The notes: a model not told the origin generated them from the letters alone. 50,525 nucleotides of DNA from DAOTEJ01 sp035454085 (GCA_035454085.1 DAOTEJ010000010.1:1-50525); one strand, 5' to 3'. Shown: positions 1 to 9,746, counted from the first letter of the stretch. Numbers and translations are program-made.

Positions 1-871
1 CCAGCGCCTCGACCGAGGGCACCCAGTAGTACGCGCCGGTCAGCGGCGTCGAAAAGCGCGTGAGCGCATCGCGCACCCCGTTGGTGAGCCCGGCCATGCT
101 GTCGAGCATGTCGGCCAGCGGCTTCTGGCTCGCGCAAAAGCCTACGAACATGGTGCCGTGGTCGCTGGCCGTGCCGTAGGCCATGTTGCGACGGAAGATG
201 TCGCCAAAGTCGTCCTGGTCGGTGCGCTTGGCGTGCGAGCTCTCGGGCCGCGGATCCAGTTCCACGCTGTCGCGCTTGGTGCGCCCGATCACCTTCTCCT
301 GCTCGGCGTCCGGCAGCGCGTTCCACTGCTCGGCCAGATGACGCCACTTCTGCAGCAGCAGCACGCTGCCGCCCGAGCCCGCCTGCGCCGCCGGCACCAG
401 TGCGGCTTGGGGCGCCTCGGCGAGCTTTGGGTTTTCGGTACCGTCTTCGAAGCCGGTGAGGTCGCGGTTGTGCCGGTACGACCACCCCGCTGTCTCATCG
501 GCCACGCGGGCGATTCCTTCCAGCAACCGGAGCGCGGCGACGATCGCGTCGAACACGATCTCGTAGGCGCCGCCCGCCAGCCACAGCACGGCGTCGTGCT
601 GCGTAGCGGGCATCGAAAAGCCCTCGATGCCATGCACCGGCCGCGCGAAGCCGCTCAGGTCGGCGGGCAGTCCCGACGGGGCGATCGCGCGCCAGATTTC
701 CGGCCGGAAGCCAACCACCAGATTGACCCCGCCCCCCGTCGCCTGAGAGGCCTGCAAGGTGGCGAGCACTTCGACCAGGCGGCGCGCGTCGGCGCCGGCA
801 ACGAGGTCGAGTTCGAGGTAGGCGTGGGCGGCATTGCCGAGGGCGAAGATGCCGGGCTGCGGGGCGCTCAT
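1..871 (-). CDS. Dyp-type (YfeX-like) heme peroxidase, 3' end cut by window edge
   Basis: Dye-decolorizing peroxidases use heme b and H2O2. The visible 290 residues begin MSAPQPGIFALG and contain the family signature GFEDGTENP, whose Asp is the distal acid. A conserved SSHAKRTD stretch holds the likely proximal heme His, and an FRRNMAYG stretch supplies the distal Arg region. The start is an ATG at 871. The C-terminus lies beyond position 1. No signal peptide is present, so a cytoplasmic or encapsulin-loaded enzyme is expected; no encapsulin gene is in the window. It is divergent from the hut operon, with about 150 bp between them and no obvious operator. Family assignment is firm; the physiological substrate is unknown. 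Confidence 0.9.
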   Translation of the reverse strand, partial: MSAPQPGIFALGNAAHAYLELDLVAGADARRLVEVLATLQASQATGGGVNLVVGFRPEIWRAIAPSGLPADLSGFARPVHGIEGFSMPATQHDAVLWLAGGAYEIVFDAIVAALRLLEGIARVADETAGWSYRHNRDLTGFEDGTENPKLAEAPQAALVPAAQAGSGGSVLLLQKWRHLAEQWNALPDAEQEKVIGRTKRDSVELDPRPESSHAKRTDQDDFGDIFRRNMAYGTASDHGTMFVGFCASQKPLADMLDSMAGLTNGVRDALTRFSTPLTGAYYWVPSVEAL

Positions 872-1022
872 CGATCGGTGCTCCTGCGGTGAGGGTCGAG
901 GTCGGCCGCGAGCTTATCCGAGCTCTCGCCCGCCCTGCCGGCTCGCCCATCCGTGCGAGACTTGCGAACTTCAGGGGCCTGCCCGCCACGGGCCGAACGC
1001 GAGCCCCGCCGGGAGAGCAAAC

Positions 1023-2756
<1,734 letters not shown>

Positions 2757-2758
2757 CC

Positions 2759-4300
2759 ATGCTGGTGATCGAACCCGGACGACTGCGCCTGGCCGACCTG
2801 CACCAGGTGTGGCTCGCCCCCGTGCGCGTGAGCCTCGCGCCCGAGGCGTGGGGCGCGGTCGAGGCCTCGGCCCAGGCGGTCGAACGCATCGTCGCCCGCG
2901 GCGCAGCGGCCTACGGCATCAACACCGGCTTCGGCCTGCTGGCCAAGAAGCGCATCCCCGACGCCGAGCTGCGCCAGCTGCAGCGCAACCTCATCCTGTC
3001 GCACTCGGTGGGCGTCGGCGAGTTGCTCGACGACGCGGTGGTGCGCCTGGCCCTGGTGCTCAAGGTGGCCAGCCTGGCGCGCGGCCACTCGGGCGTGCGC
3101 CGCCTGATCATCGAGCGACTGCTCGCCCTGCTCGACGCAGGCATCCTGCCGTGCGTGCCGTCCAAGGGTTCAGTGGGTGCCTCGGGCGACCTCGCACCGC
3201 TGTCGCATCTCACTCTCGCCTTGATCGGCGAGGGCGAGGTCCGCGTCCGCGGCGTGCATCAGCGGGCCGCCCACGCGCTCGCGGCCGCCGGCCTCGAGCC
3301 CGTGGAGCTCGCCGCCAAGGAGGGGCTGGCGCTGATCAACGGCACGCAGATCTCCACCGCGCTGGCGCTGCACGGCCTGTTCATGGCGCAACGCGTGTTC
3401 GAGGCGGCAGTGGTCAGTGGCGCCATGGCGGTCGACGCCGCCCGCGGCAGCGACGCGCCCTTCGACCCGCGCCTGCACGAGCTGCGCGGCCACGCCGGCC
3501 AGATTGCCACGGCCCGGGCCTATCGCGAGCTGCTCGCCGGCAGCGCGATCCGCGCCTCGCACCTCACCGACGACGAGCGAGTGCAGGACCCCTACAGCCT
3601 GCGCTGCCAGCCCCAGGTGATGGGTGCCTGCCGCGATCTGCTCGTTCAGGCGGCACGCACCCTGCTCATCGAGGCCAACGCCGTCACCGACAACCCGCTC
3701 GTGTTCGCGCGCGGCGGCGGCGCCCCGGACGACGAGGTGCTCTCGGGCGGCAACTTCCACGCCGAGCCGGTGGCCTTCGCCGCCGACACCCTGGCACTGG
3801 CGATTGCCGAGATCGGCGCGCTCGCCGAGCGGCGCATCGCGCTGCTGATCGACGCCACGCTCTCGGGCCTGCCGCCCTTCCTGGTGCGCGACCCGGGCGT
3901 GAACTCGGGCTTCATGATTGCCCACGTCACGGCCGCGGCGCTGGCCTCCGAGAACAAGTCGCTCGCGCACCCGGCGAGCGTGGACAGCCTGCCCACCTCG
4001 GCCAACCAGGAAGACCACGTGAGCATGGCCACCTTCGCGGCACGACGCCTGCACGAGATGGCGGTGAACACCGCGCACATCGTGGGCATCGAGCTGCTGG
4101 CGGCCGCGCAAGGCATCGACTTTCACCAGCCGCTCGCCACCTCGCCGCGGCTGGCGCAGGCGCACCGCCGGCTGCGTGAGCGGGTCTCGTTCTACGAGGT
4201 GGACCGCATCCTTGCGCCCGACATCGCCGCCGCCACCGCCATGGTGCTCGAGGGCGCGCTCGCCGAGCCCGCGCGGGAACTCTTCGCCCCACTGGCGTGA
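2759..4300 (+). CDS. hutH: Histidine ammonia-lyase
   Basis: Deaminates L-histidine to urocanate, the committing step of the hut pathway. The 513-residue protein contains GSVGASGDLAPLSH. Ala141-Ser142-Gly143 in that motif cyclise autocatalytically into the MIO electrophile. Other family blocks include NTGFGLLA near the N-terminus, LINGTQ, and the tail block SADSLPTS-like (here SVDSLPTSANQEDHVS). Length is typical of bacterial HAL (about 510). The ATG at 2759 begins 2 bp after the hutU stop, so translation is probably coupled. Its 3' end overlaps the next start by two bases (GTGA). Confidence 0.97.
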   Translation: MLVIEPGRLRLADLHQVWLAPVRVSLAPEAWGAVEASAQAVERIVARGAAAYGINTGFGLLAKKRIPDAELRQLQRNLILSHSVGVGELLDDAVVRLALVLKVASLARGHSGVRRLIIERLLALLDAGILPCVPSKGSVGASGDLAPLSHLTLALIGEGEVRVRGVHQRAAHALAAAGLEPVELAAKEGLALINGTQISTALALHGLFMAQRVFEAAVVSGAMAVDAARGSDAPFDPRLHELRGHAGQIATARAYRELLAGSAIRASHLTDDERVQDPYSLRCQPQVMGACRDLLVQAARTLLIEANAVTDNPLVFARGGGAPDDEVLSGGNFHAEPVAFAADTLALAIAEIGALAERRIALLIDATLSGLPPFLVRDPGVNSGFMIAHVTAAALASENKSLAHPASVDSLPTSANQEDHVSMATFAARRLHEMAVNTAHIVGIELLAAAQGIDFHQPLATSPRLAQAHRRLRERVSFYEVDRILAPDIAAATAMVLEGALAEPARELFAPLA

Positions 4301-5256
4301 TCGGCATGCGCGCCTTCGATCCAACCCTCTGGCAAGGCCGCGTCGACGCGGCCGAGGGCGAGCTCGGCCGACGCTGGCACCAGGCGATGCGCCCGCTCGA
4401 TGCCCACACGCCCTCGGGTAGCGCGGTGCTGATCGGCTTTGCGTGCGATGCCGGCGTGGCGCGCAACCACGGCCGGACGGGCGCGTCCGAGGGGCCGCGC
4501 GCCCTGCGCCTGGCGCTGCGCAACCTCGCGCTGCATGACTGCCGGGCCCTGGCCGACGCGGGCGACGTGGTCTGCGAGGGCGACGCACTCGAGGCCGCGC
4601 AGGAAGAGCTCGCACAGCTCGTGGCCGCGCAACTGCGCGCCGGCCGCTTCCCCGTGGTGCTGGGCGGCGGCCACGAAGTCGCGTTCGGCTCGTTTGGCGG
4701 ACTCGCTCGGCACCTCGCGGCGGGCGAGCCCGCGCCGCGCGTGGGCATCGTCAACTTCGATGCGCACTTCGACCTGCGCCGCGACGAGCGCGCCACCTCG
4801 GGCACCCCCTTCCTGCAGATCGCCGAGCACTGCGCGGCGCGCGGCTGGCCCTTCCGCTACGCCTGCCTGGGCGTGAGCCGCTACGCCAACACGCAGGCGC
4901 TGTTCGCGCGCGCGGCGCAGCTGGGCGTGCTGTGGCGCGAGGACGCGCAATGCGCCGCGCCCGAGACCGCGTCAGCCTTGGCGGGCTTCGTCGATGCGGT
5001 CGATCACGTCTATCTCACCGTGTGCCTCGACGCGCTGCCCGGCGCCGTCGTGCCGGGCGTGAGCGCGCCCGCGGCGCGTGGCGTCGAGCTCGGCGTGCTC
5101 GAGCCGCTGATCGATGCCGTGTGCGCAAGCGGCAAGGTCCGGGTGGCCGACCTCGCCGAGCTCAATCCGCGCTTCGACCTCGATGGTCGCAGCGCTGCGG
5201 TCGCGGCCCGGCTCGCGGCGCGCATCGTCGACGGCGTGGCCCGTGCAGGTCGATAG
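4297..5256 (+). CDS. hutG: Formimidoylglutamase (arginase family)
   Basis: Hydrolyses N-formimidoyl-L-glutamate to glutamate and formamide in one step using a binuclear Mn2+ centre. The 319-residue product has the arginase-family blocks GGGHEVAFG and NFDAHFDLR, which provide His and Asp metal ligands, and a C-terminal block VCLDALPGAVVPGVSAPAA. In that last block the usual first Asp of the D-x-D pair is Cys243, while Asp245 is retained. The start is either GTG 4297, overlapping the hutH stop, or ATG 4306; I cannot decide between them. No hutF deiminase gene is present, consistent with the one-step route. The 3' end overlaps hutI by 14 bp. Confidence 0.93.
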   Translation: MIGMRAFDPTLWQGRVDAAEGELGRRWHQAMRPLDAHTPSGSAVLIGFACDAGVARNHGRTGASEGPRALRLALRNLALHDCRALADAGDVVCEGDALEAAQEELAQLVAAQLRAGRFPVVLGGGHEVAFGSFGGLARHLAAGEPAPRVGIVNFDAHFDLRRDERATSGTPFLQIAEHCAARGWPFRYACLGVSRYANTQALFARAAQLGVLWREDAQCAAPETASALAGFVDAVDHVYLTVCLDALPGAVVPGVSAPAARGVELGVLEPLIDAVCASGKVRVADLAELNPRFDLDGRSAAVAARLAARIVDGVARAGR

Positions 5257-6469
5257 TCTCTGGACCGGCGTGCACCTCGCCACGCAGGCCAGCGCGGGCG
5301 AGGTGCGCGAGGCCGCGCTCGCGGTGCGCGACGGCCGCATCGCCTGGCTGGGGCGCGCCGCTGATCTGCCGACCGATCTTCATGCGCGCGAGCACCACGA
5401 CGGCGCCGGCGCATGGATCACGCCAGGCCTGATCGACTGCCACACCCACCTCGTGTACGCCGGCAACCGCAGCGACGAGTTCGAGGCCCGCCTGGCCGGC
5501 GCGAGCTACGCGGACATCGCAGCTCGCGGCGGCGGCATCCTGGCCACGGTGCGAGCCACGCGCGCGGCCAGCGAGGACGAACTGTTCGCGCAGAGTCTGC
5601 CGCGCGCCCAGGCGCTCGCCTGCGAAGGCGTCACCACGCTCGAGATCAAGTCGGGCTACGGGCTGGACCTGGCCACCGAGCGCAAGATGCTGCGCGTGGC
5701 GCGCCGCATCGGGCTCGAGCTCGACCTGAGCGTGCGCACCACCTTCCTTGGCGCGCACGCCCTGCCGCCGGAGTTCCGCGGCCGCGCTGACGACTACATC
5801 GCGTTCCTGTGCGAGACGATGCTGCCCGCGCTCGCCGGCGAGGGTCTGGTCGACGCGGTGGACGCCTTCTGCGAGACCGTCGGCTTCACGCCCGCGCAGT
5901 GCGAGCGCCTGTTCGTGGCCGCGCGGCACCTGGGACTGCCGGTCAAGCTGCACGCCGAGCAGCTTTCGGACCAGGGCGGGGCAGCCCTGGTGGCGCGGCA
6001 CGCCGGGCTCTCGGCCGACCATCTGGAGTGGCTCAGTCCCGCGGGCATCGCAGCCATGGCGCAGGCCCGCACGGTAGCGGTACTGCTGCCCGCGGCGTTC
6101 TACTGGCTGCGCGAAACACGCGTGCCGCCCGTGGCGGCGCTGCGCGCCGCCGGCGTGCCGCTGGCGGTGGCCACCGACTGCAATCCCGGCACCGCGCCGC
6201 TCACCTCGCTGCTCACGGCGATGAACATGGCCTGCGTGCTCTTCGGTCTCACGCCGCGCGAGGCCCTGGCGGGCGCCACGCTCAACGCAGCGCGGGCACT
6301 GGGACTGGATGCCGACCGCGGCTCGCTCGAGATCGGCAAGCGGGCGGACTTCGTGCTGTGGAGCGTCGAGCGGCCGGCCGACCTCGCCTACCCGATCGGC
6401 CCTGCGCCCCCGCGCGTCGTGGTACGCGCCGGCCAAGTGCGGCCCCGCGCACCCACCCAGCGCGATTAG
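5243..6469 (+). CDS. hutI: Imidazolonepropionase
   Basis: Opens the imidazolone ring of 4-imidazolone-5-propionate to give formimidoylglutamate. This amidohydrolase-superfamily protein of 408 residues shows the metal-binding HxH in LIDCHTHLVYAGNRSDEF, the KLHAEQ and SADHLEWLS histidines, and the Asp of VATDCNPGTAP. The best start is GTG 5243, inside the end of hutG, because the protein then begins VQVDSLWTGVHLA and has normal length (about 405). It is the last gene of the hut operon. No T-rich terminator was seen before the next gene, whose leader begins almost at once. Confidence 0.95.
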   Translation: MQVDSLWTGVHLATQASAGEVREAALAVRDGRIAWLGRAADLPTDLHAREHHDGAGAWITPGLIDCHTHLVYAGNRSDEFEARLAGASYADIAARGGGILATVRATRAASEDELFAQSLPRAQALACEGVTTLEIKSGYGLDLATERKMLRVARRIGLELDLSVRTTFLGAHALPPEFRGRADDYIAFLCETMLPALAGEGLVDAVDAFCETVGFTPAQCERLFVAARHLGLPVKLHAEQLSDQGGAALVARHAGLSADHLEWLSPAGIAAMAQARTVAVLLPAAFYWLRETRVPPVAALRAAGVPLAVATDCNPGTAPLTSLLTAMNMACVLFGLTPREALAGATLNAARALGLDADRGSLEIGKRADFVLWSVERPADLAYPIGPAPPRVVVRAGQVRPRAPTQRD

Positions 6470-6474
6470 AGTCC

Positions 6475-6508
6475 TGCGCCAATGACGCAGGTGCGCCAAT
6501 GGCGCACC
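6475..6508. promoter_or_regulatory. Tandem palindromic operator candidate upstream of the XRE gene
   Basis: Two near-identical palindromes lie side by side. The first is TGCGCCAATGACGCA (6475-6489). The second is GGTGCGCCA-A-TGGCGCACC (6490-6508), a perfect 9-bp inverted repeat about one central base. Their shared 15-bp cores start at 6475 and 6492, 17 bp apart. They occupy the short space between hutI and the XRE-family gene and end 38 bp before its start codon. This is where a self-regulating HTH protein usually binds. The repeats are seen directly; autoregulation is inference. Confidence 0.6.
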
Positions 6509-6545
6509 ATGCTGGCAGGTTTGGCATCAGGCGGGGTTCACGGCC

Positions 6546-6860
6546 ATGGGACGGGAGTTCTTCGAGGCTTTGCTGGACGCGGCGCGCGAGCGCCGTCGGC
6601 GCCGCCATCAGCGCCTGGCGAAGCTCGCAGGTCTGGGCGAGGCGCAGCGGCCGCCCGCATCGGCGACCGACATCGACGTGCGCGCAGTGCGCGCCCTCAC
6701 CGGCCTGAGTCAGCCCAAGTTCGCCGAGTTGCTGGGCATCGAGCTGGCTACCCTGCGCAACTGGGAACAGGGCCGACGCTCGCCCACCGGACCGGCGCGC
6801 GCCCTGCTGCGTGCCATCCGCAAGAGTCCGATCGAAGTGGTTCAGGCCCTCAGCGGCTGA
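6546..6860 (+). CDS. XRE-family HTH transcriptional regulator (antitoxin-like, no toxin partner)
   Basis: A 104-residue protein with a basic N-terminus and a Cro/C1-type helix-turn-helix at about residues 40-90 (VRALTGLSQPKFAELLGI, then TLRNWEQGRRSPTGPA). This layout matches HigA/NadS-type antitoxins, which normally follow a RelE-like toxin gene. Here the 76 bp upstream cannot encode a toxin and the next gene downstream is a hydrolase, so it appears to be a solitary regulator. The start is ATG 6546, with only a weak G-rich ribosome site. The tandem palindromes at 6475-6508 are the likely operator. Confidence 0.75.
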   Translation: MGREFFEALLDAARERRRRRHQRLAKLAGLGEAQRPPASATDIDVRAVRALTGLSQPKFAELLGIELATLRNWEQGRRSPTGPARALLRAIRKSPIEVVQALSG

Positions 6861-6870
6861 AGGAGCCAGC

Positions 6871-8124
6871 ATGCCGGCAATCAAGCGCAATCACCTCGAG
6901 GACGCCCGCGGGCTGGGCCGTCTTGCCGTCGACGCGGCCGCGGGAATCGTGGACGTGGTCGAGCGCATGCACCGTACCGTGCAGCGGGTGCCCGGGCCGC
7001 TGGGCGCGGCCGTGGAGGAACGCACCCGCGGCGTCACCGGCATGGTCTACCGCGGCGTGCGCGGCGGCCTGCAGATGCTCGGCGAGGGGCTCGATGCCGC
7101 CCTCACTCCCCTGGCGGCCTTGCTGCCCGAGGGGGCCCATCCGCCGCAGCGTGAGGGACTGGTGTGCGCGCTCAACGGCGTCTACGGCGACCACCTGGCG
7201 CTCAGTGGCAACCCGCTCGCAATCGGCATGAGCCTGAGGCACGCGGGCAGTGACTTGGATCTCGCCCACCTGGAAGGCAGTCTGAGCGCCGCCGGTGCGA
7301 CACCGGCCAGCGGCAAGCTGCTGGTCCTGGTGCACGGTCTGTGCATGAGCGACCTTGCCTGGCGGCGCCATGGCCACGATCACGGCGCCGCTCTGGCGGC
7401 GGCCCTGGGCTACACCCCGGTCTACGTGCGCTACAACTCGGGCCTGCACATCCACGACAACGGCCGGCAACTGGCCGCGCAGCTCGAATCGCTGGTGCGC
7501 GCCTGGCCCACGCGGGTCAGGGAACTGGTGCTGCTGGGTCACAGCATGGGTGGCCTCGTGATGCGCAGCGCCGAGCTGCACGGCCGCGAGCACGCGCAGC
7601 GCTGGCGCGGCGCCTTGAGCCGCATGATCTTCCTGGGCACGCCGCATCAGGGCGCGCCGCTGGAACGCGGCGGCCACTGGATCGACCAGGCGCTCGAACT
7701 CAGCCCCTACGCGGCACCCTTCAGCCGGCTGGGCAAGACGCGCAGCGCGGGCATCCGCGACCTGCGTCACGGCACGATCACCCCGGACGGCAGCCACACC
7801 CATGCGCTGCCGGTCGATGTGGAGTGCATGACGGTGGCGGCCACCCTGAGCCGACGCCGCCACCTGGTGGCCGAGCGCCTGCTGGGCGACGGCCTGGTGC
7901 CGCTCAACAGCGCGCTGGGCGAGCACCGCGACGTGGCGCGCCGCCTGGACTTCGCGCCGGCACGGCGGCGCATCGTCTACGAGACCGGCCACCTCGAACT
8001 GCTCAGCCGACCCGAGGTGTACGCGCAATTGCTTGCGTGGCTTGGCCCCGGCCGACCGATGCTGCTCGCCGCGCCGACCCAGGACGCCGGGACTGTCGAG
8101 ACAGCACTCCTGCCGCAGAGTTGA
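6871..8124 (+). CDS. Alpha/beta-hydrolase, lipase-like
   Basis: A 417-residue protein starting at ATG 6871, ten bases after the XRE stop and preceded by AAGGAG. The first 140 residues form an unrecognised N-terminal region with several Gly-rich amphipathic stretches. The remainder is an alpha/beta hydrolase: oxyanion-type LVLVHGLCMSD, nucleophile elbow LLGHSMGGLV with its Ser, FLGTPHQGAPL typical of lipase or PGAP1-like esterases, an acid near LLGDGLVPLNSA, and the terminal His in YETGHLELL. No signal peptide is visible. Substrate is unknown. It is probably cotranscribed with the regulator and ends at a strong bidirectional terminator. Confidence 0.85.
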   Translation: MPAIKRNHLEDARGLGRLAVDAAAGIVDVVERMHRTVQRVPGPLGAAVEERTRGVTGMVYRGVRGGLQMLGEGLDAALTPLAALLPEGAHPPQREGLVCALNGVYGDHLALSGNPLAIGMSLRHAGSDLDLAHLEGSLSAAGATPASGKLLVLVHGLCMSDLAWRRHGHDHGAALAAALGYTPVYVRYNSGLHIHDNGRQLAAQLESLVRAWPTRVRELVLLGHSMGGLVMRSAELHGREHAQRWRGALSRMIFLGTPHQGAPLERGGHWIDQALELSPYAAPFSRLGKTRSAGIRDLRHGTITPDGSHTHALPVDVECMTVAATLSRRRHLVAERLLGDGLVPLNSALGEHRDVARRLDFAPARRRIVYETGHLELLSRPEVYAQLLAWLGPGRPMLLAAPTQDAGTVETALLPQS

Positions 8125-8145
8125 GGACGGCACGGGCCGCAAATG

Positions 8146-8171
8146 ACGAAGGGCCCCGCGGGGCCCTTCGT
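8146..8171. terminator. Bidirectional hairpin between convergent genes
   Basis: A perfect 12-bp inverted repeat, ACGAAGGGCCCC / GGGGCCCTTCGT, with a 2-base centre lies between the hydrolase stop (8124) and the stop of the opposing small gene (8191). No long T tract follows on either strand, but the position and stability suit a shared transcription stop. Confidence 0.6.
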
Positions 8172-8190
8172 GCTCGCGGCGCGGTGCAAC

Positions 8191-8421
8191 TCAGCTCGCC
8201 GCGCGTCCGGTGATCGCGCGCATCTTCTGCACCTTCTCGAATTCGTCGCGGCAGAAGCTGTCGCAGAAGCCGGCCTTCATCAGGACGGGATCGTCCAGGG
8301 ACTCGTCGCAGAAACGGCACTGGGTGTAGGTCACGGCCTCCTTGGGCTGCGCCGCGGCGAACTTGCGCCGCAGTTCTTCCTGGCGCTCCTGCATCTCCAG
8401 CGTCATGTCGGCTTCATCCAT
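8191..8421 (-). CDS. Small Cys4 zinc-finger-like protein
   Basis: A 76-residue acidic protein whose N-terminal half is a charged helix (MQERQEELRRKFAAAQ). The second half contains CRFC and FCDSFCRDEF, a C-x2-C ... C-x3-C arrangement like treble-clef zinc fingers of the TRASH/YacG kind. The start is ATG 8421 with AGGAG upstream; a later ATG at 8406 is possible. It faces the hydrolase gene and lies downstream of tRNA-fMet, with a terminator between them. Function unknown. Confidence 0.7.
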   Translation of the reverse strand: MDEADMTLEMQERQEELRRKFAAAQPKEAVTYTQCRFCDESLDDPVLMKAGFCDSFCRDEFEKVQKMRAITGRAAS

Positions 8422-8506
8422 CCTGGCGGCTCCTGAGTTGACTTGCTTGCGCACCGGGCGGCGACTTCGGCTGGGCGCGGGCGGGGCAAGTTGAAGAAAG
8501 AGAAAC

Positions 8507-8534
8507 AAAAAGCCGCTCGATCGTGAGCGGCTTT
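8507..8534 (-). terminator. Intrinsic terminator downstream of tRNA-fMet
   Basis: Reading the minus strand, an 8-bp stem AGCCGCTC / GAGCGGCT with a 6-base loop is followed directly by TTTTTGTTTC. This is a typical Rho-independent terminator about 25 bp past the tRNA 3' end. Confidence 0.85.
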
Positions 8535-8558
8535 CCGACGGGCGAAGCCCGTGAATCC

Positions 8559-8635
8559 TGGTTGCGGGGGAAGGATTTGAACCTTCGACCTTCGGGTTAT
8601 GAGCCCGACGAGCTGCCAGACTGCTCCACCCCGCG
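8559..8635 (-). tRNA. Initiator tRNA-fMet (CAT)
   Basis: A 77-nt cloverleaf with encoded CCA. The acceptor begins CGCGGGG and ends CCCCGCAACCA, so the first pair is the C1-A72 mismatch that marks initiator tRNAs. The anticodon arm TCGGGCTCATAACCCGA has the three G:C pairs of initiators and anticodon CAT. The T arm contains GGTTCAAATCC. It is a single isolated copy followed by its own terminator. Confidence 0.97.
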
Positions 8636-8815
8636 GCAAGCTCGCATTGCTGCGAGAAAGTGAACTATACACGAGACCGACAGCGCTTCGCAAACCGCGC
8701 AGGGCGATGGGCGCAAACCCCGAGGCGGCGGCCCGCGAGTCGCAAGCCTCTCTCCGCCCCATCAGGTGCCTGACGCGCCTCTGAGGTGCCCGCGCCCGCG
8801 TTGGCGGGCTGAGCC

Positions 8816-9511
8816 TCAGTCCGCCAGGGCCCACGCGACGGCCGCCAGGGCGTGCTCGCGCGTGGTGTCGATCAGCGGCACGGTGGCATCGCTGGCATCG
8901 ACCAGCAAGCTGATCTCGGTGCAAGCGAGCACGACGGCCTGCGCGCCCCGTGCGACGAGGTTGGCGATCACCTCGCGATAGCGCGCCCGCGAGGCGGGCT
9001 CGATGCGGCCGAGGCAGAGCTCGTTGTAGATGACGCGATGAACCTCCGTCCGATCCTCGGCGGGCGGCACCAGCACCTCGATGCCGTGCTCGCGCTCGAG
9101 TCGCCCGCGGTAGAACTCCTGCTCCATCGTGAAACGCGTGCCGAGCAGCCCCACCCGGGTGCACCCCGCCGCGAGCACCGCGCGCGCGGTGGCATCGGCA
9201 ATGTGCAGTAGCGGAATGCGCACCGCGTCTTCGATGGCGGGCGCCACCCGATGCATGGTGTTGGTGCACAGGACCAGACCCTGCGCCCCCGCCCCTTCCA
9301 GGGCCTGGGCCTCGCGCGCGAGGCTCGCGCCGGCGGCGTCCCAGTCGCCTGCACGTTGCAGCGCCTCGATGGCGTGAAAGTCCACGCTCAGCAGCAGCAG
9401 GCGGGCCGAATGCAGGCCGCCAAGACGAGCCTGCACCGCCTGGTTGAGCAGGCGGTAGTAGAGCGCGGTCGACTCCCAGCTCATGCCACCCAGCAGTCCC
9501 AGAGTCTTCAA
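8816..9511 (-). CDS. Aspartate/glutamate racemase family protein
   Basis: A cofactor-independent Asp/Glu racemase-superfamily protein of 231 residues. Both catalytic cysteines are present, in LVLCTNTMH and VVLACTEISLL, and the N-terminus reads KTLGLLGGMSWEST as in broad-specificity amino acid or aspartate racemases. The start must be TTG 9511, because AGGAGG sits 7 bp upstream and the family N-terminus begins exactly there; upstream residues in the same frame have no homology. It is divergent from the urtA control region. Exact substrate unproven. Confidence 0.9.
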   Translation of the reverse strand: MKTLGLLGGMSWESTALYYRLLNQAVQARLGGLHSARLLLLSVDFHAIEALQRAGDWDAAGASLAREAQALEGAGAQGLVLCTNTMHRVAPAIEDAVRIPLLHIADATARAVLAAGCTRVGLLGTRFTMEQEFYRGRLEREHGIEVLVPPAEDRTEVHRVIYNELCLGRIEPASRARYREVIANLVARGAQAVVLACTEISLLVDASDATVPLIDTTREHALAAVAWALAD

Positions 9512-9582
9512 GTCGGACCTCCTCGATGCACCGTGAGCGTGTGCGACGGCATGCAGTGTATGGGGGCACGAGTGGCCCGTCG

Positions 9583-9597
9583 GCACCACCGAGGTGC
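9583..9597. promoter_or_regulatory. NtrC-type enhancer site (strong candidate)
   Basis: GCACC-N5-GGTGC is a perfect dyad identical in form to the NtrC consensus half-sites. It lies about 100 bp upstream of the sigma-54 promoter of urtA, a usual enhancer distance. Confidence 0.65.
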
Positions 9598-9625
9598 GCC
9601 GCGTCGACTCCGCGTGCATCGGAGT

Positions 9626-9640
9626 GCGACAACTTGGTGC
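9626..9640. promoter_or_regulatory. Second, weaker NtrC-type site
   Basis: GCGAC-N5-GGTGC has a perfect right half and 3 of 5 matches in the left half. Its centre is 43 bp (about four helical turns) from the first site, the same face of the helix, as expected for cooperative NtrC dimers. Confidence 0.45.
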
Positions 9641-9682
9641 GCAGCCTGGCCCCGCGTCCCTGGGCGCGCGGCCGTGGGCTGC

Positions 9683-9698
9683 TGGCACGCGTGTTGCA
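9683..9698 (+). promoter_or_regulatory. Sigma-54 (RpoN) promoter of urtABCDE
   Basis: TGGCAC-GCGTG-TTGCA matches the -24/-12 consensus TGGCACG-N4-TTGCW at every defined position, with GG and GC in the required spacing. It ends 48 bp before the urtA start. Together with the NtrC-like dyads it predicts nitrogen-limitation control. Confidence 0.85.
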
Positions 9699-9746
9699 TT
9701 GATCTACCCAGCGTCACAGTGGCGCCTAACCCACGGAGATCGAACG

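Noticed and set aside
872..1022. HutC or other operator between the peroxidase and hutU
   Set aside because: I looked for a TGTxTAGACA-like or other dyad and saw none; no regulator gene accompanies the operon.
9526..9545. A third NtrC-like site near the racemase start
   Set aside because: GCACC is followed by GTGC at the wrong spacing, so it does not form the 5-5-5 dyad.
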